A stretch of DNA of 64,000 bases from Neocallimastix lanati (nom. inval.). Taxonomy: Eukaryota; Neocallimastigomycota; Neocallimastigomycetes; Neocallimastigales; Neocallimastigaceae. The DNA lies in contig JACVTC010000132.1 in the NCBI GenBank assembly GCA_016946835.1, positions 1 through 64,000 on the forward strand, in the 5' to 3' direction. Position 1 is the first letter of the stretch. Each line of letters starts with the position of its first letter. Positions 61,709-64,000 of this stretch are shown here, one piece after another. A program made the translations under genes and the position numbers. Under the pieces are notes generated by a model that did not search any database, had not been told where the DNA came from, and saw nothing but the letters and a program-made list of their open reading frames with translations.

Positions 61709-62640
61709 TCAAAACATGGATAACATATTATTTTTAAGGGCTCTTTTTAGGATATTAAAACTAGTAATATGGTTATTGGACCGTTCAAATATAGAATTTT
61801 TCTTTAGAAGTTTACACAAAAGAAATGATAACGACGAATAGTTTTCAATAAAATTTCTGTAATAACCAATTATACCAAGAAAAGAACGCAATTCTGTAAT
61901 ATTTGTTGGATGATCTAACTTGGTGATAGCATCAGTTATCTTTTCTAGCGGGTGTAGAACTTTATTGAATATTTTATGTCCTAAAACTTCAACTTCAAAA
62001 GCACAGAAATGATATTTTTCAATATTCAACTTTAACTTATATTTTCTTAGAATTTTAAATACATTTGCCAAATCTATTAAGTGTTCTTCAATAAATGGTG
62101 AGTATACTATAATATCATCCAAATATATTTGAACGAATTTATTAATTAAATCGAAGAAAATCCGATTCATTTCTCGTTGAAAAGTGGCAAGAGCATTGGT
62201 CAATCCAAAGGGCATTAACTTAAAGTAGTGATTTCCAAATTTAGTCGTAAAGGATGTGATTTCTTGATCACTCTCATACATAGGTATCTGATGATACCAA
62301 CTAAAAAGATCTATAGTAGAAAATATAAAAGCATCCTTAAAAACATCAAATATCTCCTGAATTATAGGAATAGCATAGGCATCTTTTTTAGTAATTCTAT
62401 TTACTAGTCTATAATCAATACATAGCCTCCACTTCCCGCTTTTCTTAGGTACCAACACTATAGGAGAAGAACCATGGGGAGTGAGAAGGAGATATTAATC
62501 CCTTATCAATTAATTTTCTTAATTTTTCTTTTAGTGCTTCCAATTGTATTTGTGAAATCCTATAGACCTTTTGTTTAATAGACTTGCTACCATTAAGTAA
62601 TTCTATATGATGAGGTAATAATAAGGAGGGTTCCAAATCA
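61709..62640 (-). pseudogene. Ty3/gypsy reverse transcriptase (right element)
   Basis: Best-preserved RT in the window. The fingers (62636-62445) read S-K-S-I-K-Q-K-V-Y-R-I and L-I-D-K-G-L-I-S-P-S-H-S-P-W. One inserted base near 62480 shifts the frame. The rest, 62458-61709, is open for 249 codons: L-V-P-K-K-S-G-K-W-R-L-C-I-D-Y-R, F-S-T-I-D-L-F-S-W-Y-H-Q-I, M-P-F-G-L-T-N-A, and an intact active site Y-L-D-D-I-I-V-Y-S. It is homologous to the left element's RT. Confidence 0.92.
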
Positions 62641-63991
62641 TCGCTAGAAATCTATATTACAACTGCGTAAGAATTTAAAATATTTTTAAATTTTTTTTTA
62701 AAAATTTCATATTTAATATCCATATCTTTGATTAATTCTTCTAAAATCTTATATTTGTTTACTATTTCGTTCTTAATATTAACATTATTATTAAATGTAA
62801 AGGATGGTTTTCCAAGGATGTAACAAAACATAGCCTGGAACTGGACAATCTGTACATTCTCCAATGGTACTACATTGAAACTAAAGACACCATTAATATT
62901 ATTAATTTTATTTCTTATGTATAAGTATTTACTATTAGCATCCACTAATAATCTGTAATCGACTTACGTTTTTAAATTAATAATTATATCGAAAACGGGG
63001 TCATCGGTGTCCACAATTCTGAATTTTGAATTAATTTTTGATGTTCCAATTTTTACTTCCAATCGTGCAATTTCATAAGTTTCTTCTTATGCATCTGTCA
63101 AAGCTTGATGTACTCCACCAGAGTTAGTTCCTACAATTGTATAATTTTTAATATGTTCGTTTAAGAATTTCCTTGTTACTAAATTGGCATTACTACCACT
63201 ATCAATTAGTATAGTAGCAGGAAACCCATCTACAGAGTCACTAACCACAGCTATGTCATGTTCTTGTACTTCCCTAGTACAATAACAATGAGCAGGATTA
63301 TTAGATATTTCCCAACTATCTATATTATTATAGCATTCCGCGTATCCCACAATCGTTTCTTCATTTTTCTTAGTTTTTTTAAAACTTTTATTAACTTCGG
63401 CACGCAAGGCACCACTAATTCCAAATAGTTGAGCTAAATTAATATTCGCTGAGGTATGCCGTAACTCTTCCTAAATATCGTATAGTTCTATTCCTTCCAA
63501 CAACTGAATAATTTTCCCAACTCTGGTAGTTTTATCCTTGACGTTATCTTTTTCACCTATATTGGTAACCTTACCTTTAACTCCATTTCCTATTTTATTT
63601 ATATTTTTGTTGTCATCGAACTTCTTAAAAGCTTCATGATTGATCTTCATTTTCATCAATTTTATTATTATTTTATTACTATTTTTATTATTATTATTGC
63701 TACTATTACTACCGAATTCCACATTTCCACTATTCAAATCCATATTACCATTATCCAAGTCTACATTTCCACCTATATTATCTTTATCCAAATTTTTATC
63801 ATTAACATCATTCCATTTATTATTTCGATTAATTTCTGAATTATTATCTTGACGACAAAGTTTATTTTTATTATTAATAATATTATTAGTTTCATTATTA
63901 ATTTTTGATTAATTACTGAATCCTCAACCTTTCTATTTCTTAAATTATATTTAACCCTAACATTATTTATATTATTATTAGAATTATCCAT
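62641..63991 (-). pseudogene. Ty3/gypsy protease and upstream Pol (right element)
   Basis: From 63791 down to the RT fingers the minus strand keeps one frame for more than 1.1 kb, interrupted only by TAG 63471-63473, TAA 63087-63089, TAA 62964-62966 and TAG 62652-62654. The protease motif I-L-I-D-S-G-S-N-A-N-L-V has a normal D-S-G. N-terminal to it is an Asn/Asp/Lys-rich linker. A separate frame (63991-63773) starts with an ATG and may be the start of this ORF before a frameshift near 63790. The TAA at 62964 aligns with Gln (CAA 2492-2494) in the left element's L-K-T-Q block. Gag would lie beyond the right edge. Confidence 0.85.
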
Positions 63992-64000
63992 TTAATCATT

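Overview
This 64 kb window is an extremely AT-rich eukaryotic segment, with homopolymer-rich intergenic DNA, single-exon genes, Asn/Lys-rich proteins, a poly-Thr secreted protein, an HSF-type transcription factor, divergent ankyrin-type proteins and many decayed Ty3/gypsy and Ty1/copia retrotransposons. The best fit is an anaerobic gut fungus (Neocallimastigomycetes). That assignment is inference from base composition and protein style, since no rRNA or tRNA was found; another very AT-rich eukaryote such as a dictyostelid is not excluded.

Layout. 1-5.39 kb: a degenerate plus-strand Ty3/gypsy element (gag, protease, RT, RNase H, integrase) with frameshifts, stops and three long poly(A) runs inside its coding region. 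6.3-10.15 kb: a (TTTTA)n-based repeat tract almost free of G. 10.2-10.5 kb: first copy of a dispersed repeat whose second, more AT-decayed copy is at 19.9-20.3 kb. 10.7-18.4 kb: a graveyard of at least five decayed host genes, three with recognisable signal peptides. 21.1-22.05 kb (minus): an intact secreted protein with a poly-Thr linker. 23.7-24.75 kb: two further relics. 25.25-26.1 kb: a ~430-bp tandem duplication. 28.6-29.7 kb (minus): an intact HSF-domain protein.

34.98-36.07 kb (plus) and 47.57-48.73 kb (minus) hold two paralogous ankyrin-type genes pointing at each other across a ~9 kb satellite array (about 37.9-46.7 kb). The array has 31 counted ~265-bp units, higher-order structure, a strongly conserved 30-bp box and an internal palindrome. 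A perfect 56-bp palindrome lies just to its left (37231-37286).

49.5-64 kb is a retrotransposon graveyard: an old minus-strand Ty3/gypsy element with a recognisable LTR pair (51.1-55.14 kb), a plus-strand Ty1/copia RT relic (about 56.0-56.5 kb), a plus-strand gypsy gag-protease fragment (57.6-58.86 kb) abutting a minus-strand gag of a related element (58.86-59.7 kb), and a minus-strand gypsy pol (60.66-63.99 kb) truncated inside integrase and running toward the right edge.

The intact host genes appear to be four: the poly-Thr secreted protein, the HSF protein and the two ankyrin-type proteins. No operon-like or pathway cluster is visible. The most distinctive structure is the satellite with its conserved box and flanking converging paralogues; the most informative pattern is the repeated loss of Gln and zinc-ligand Cys/His codons by changes that could each be one C:G to T:A step.
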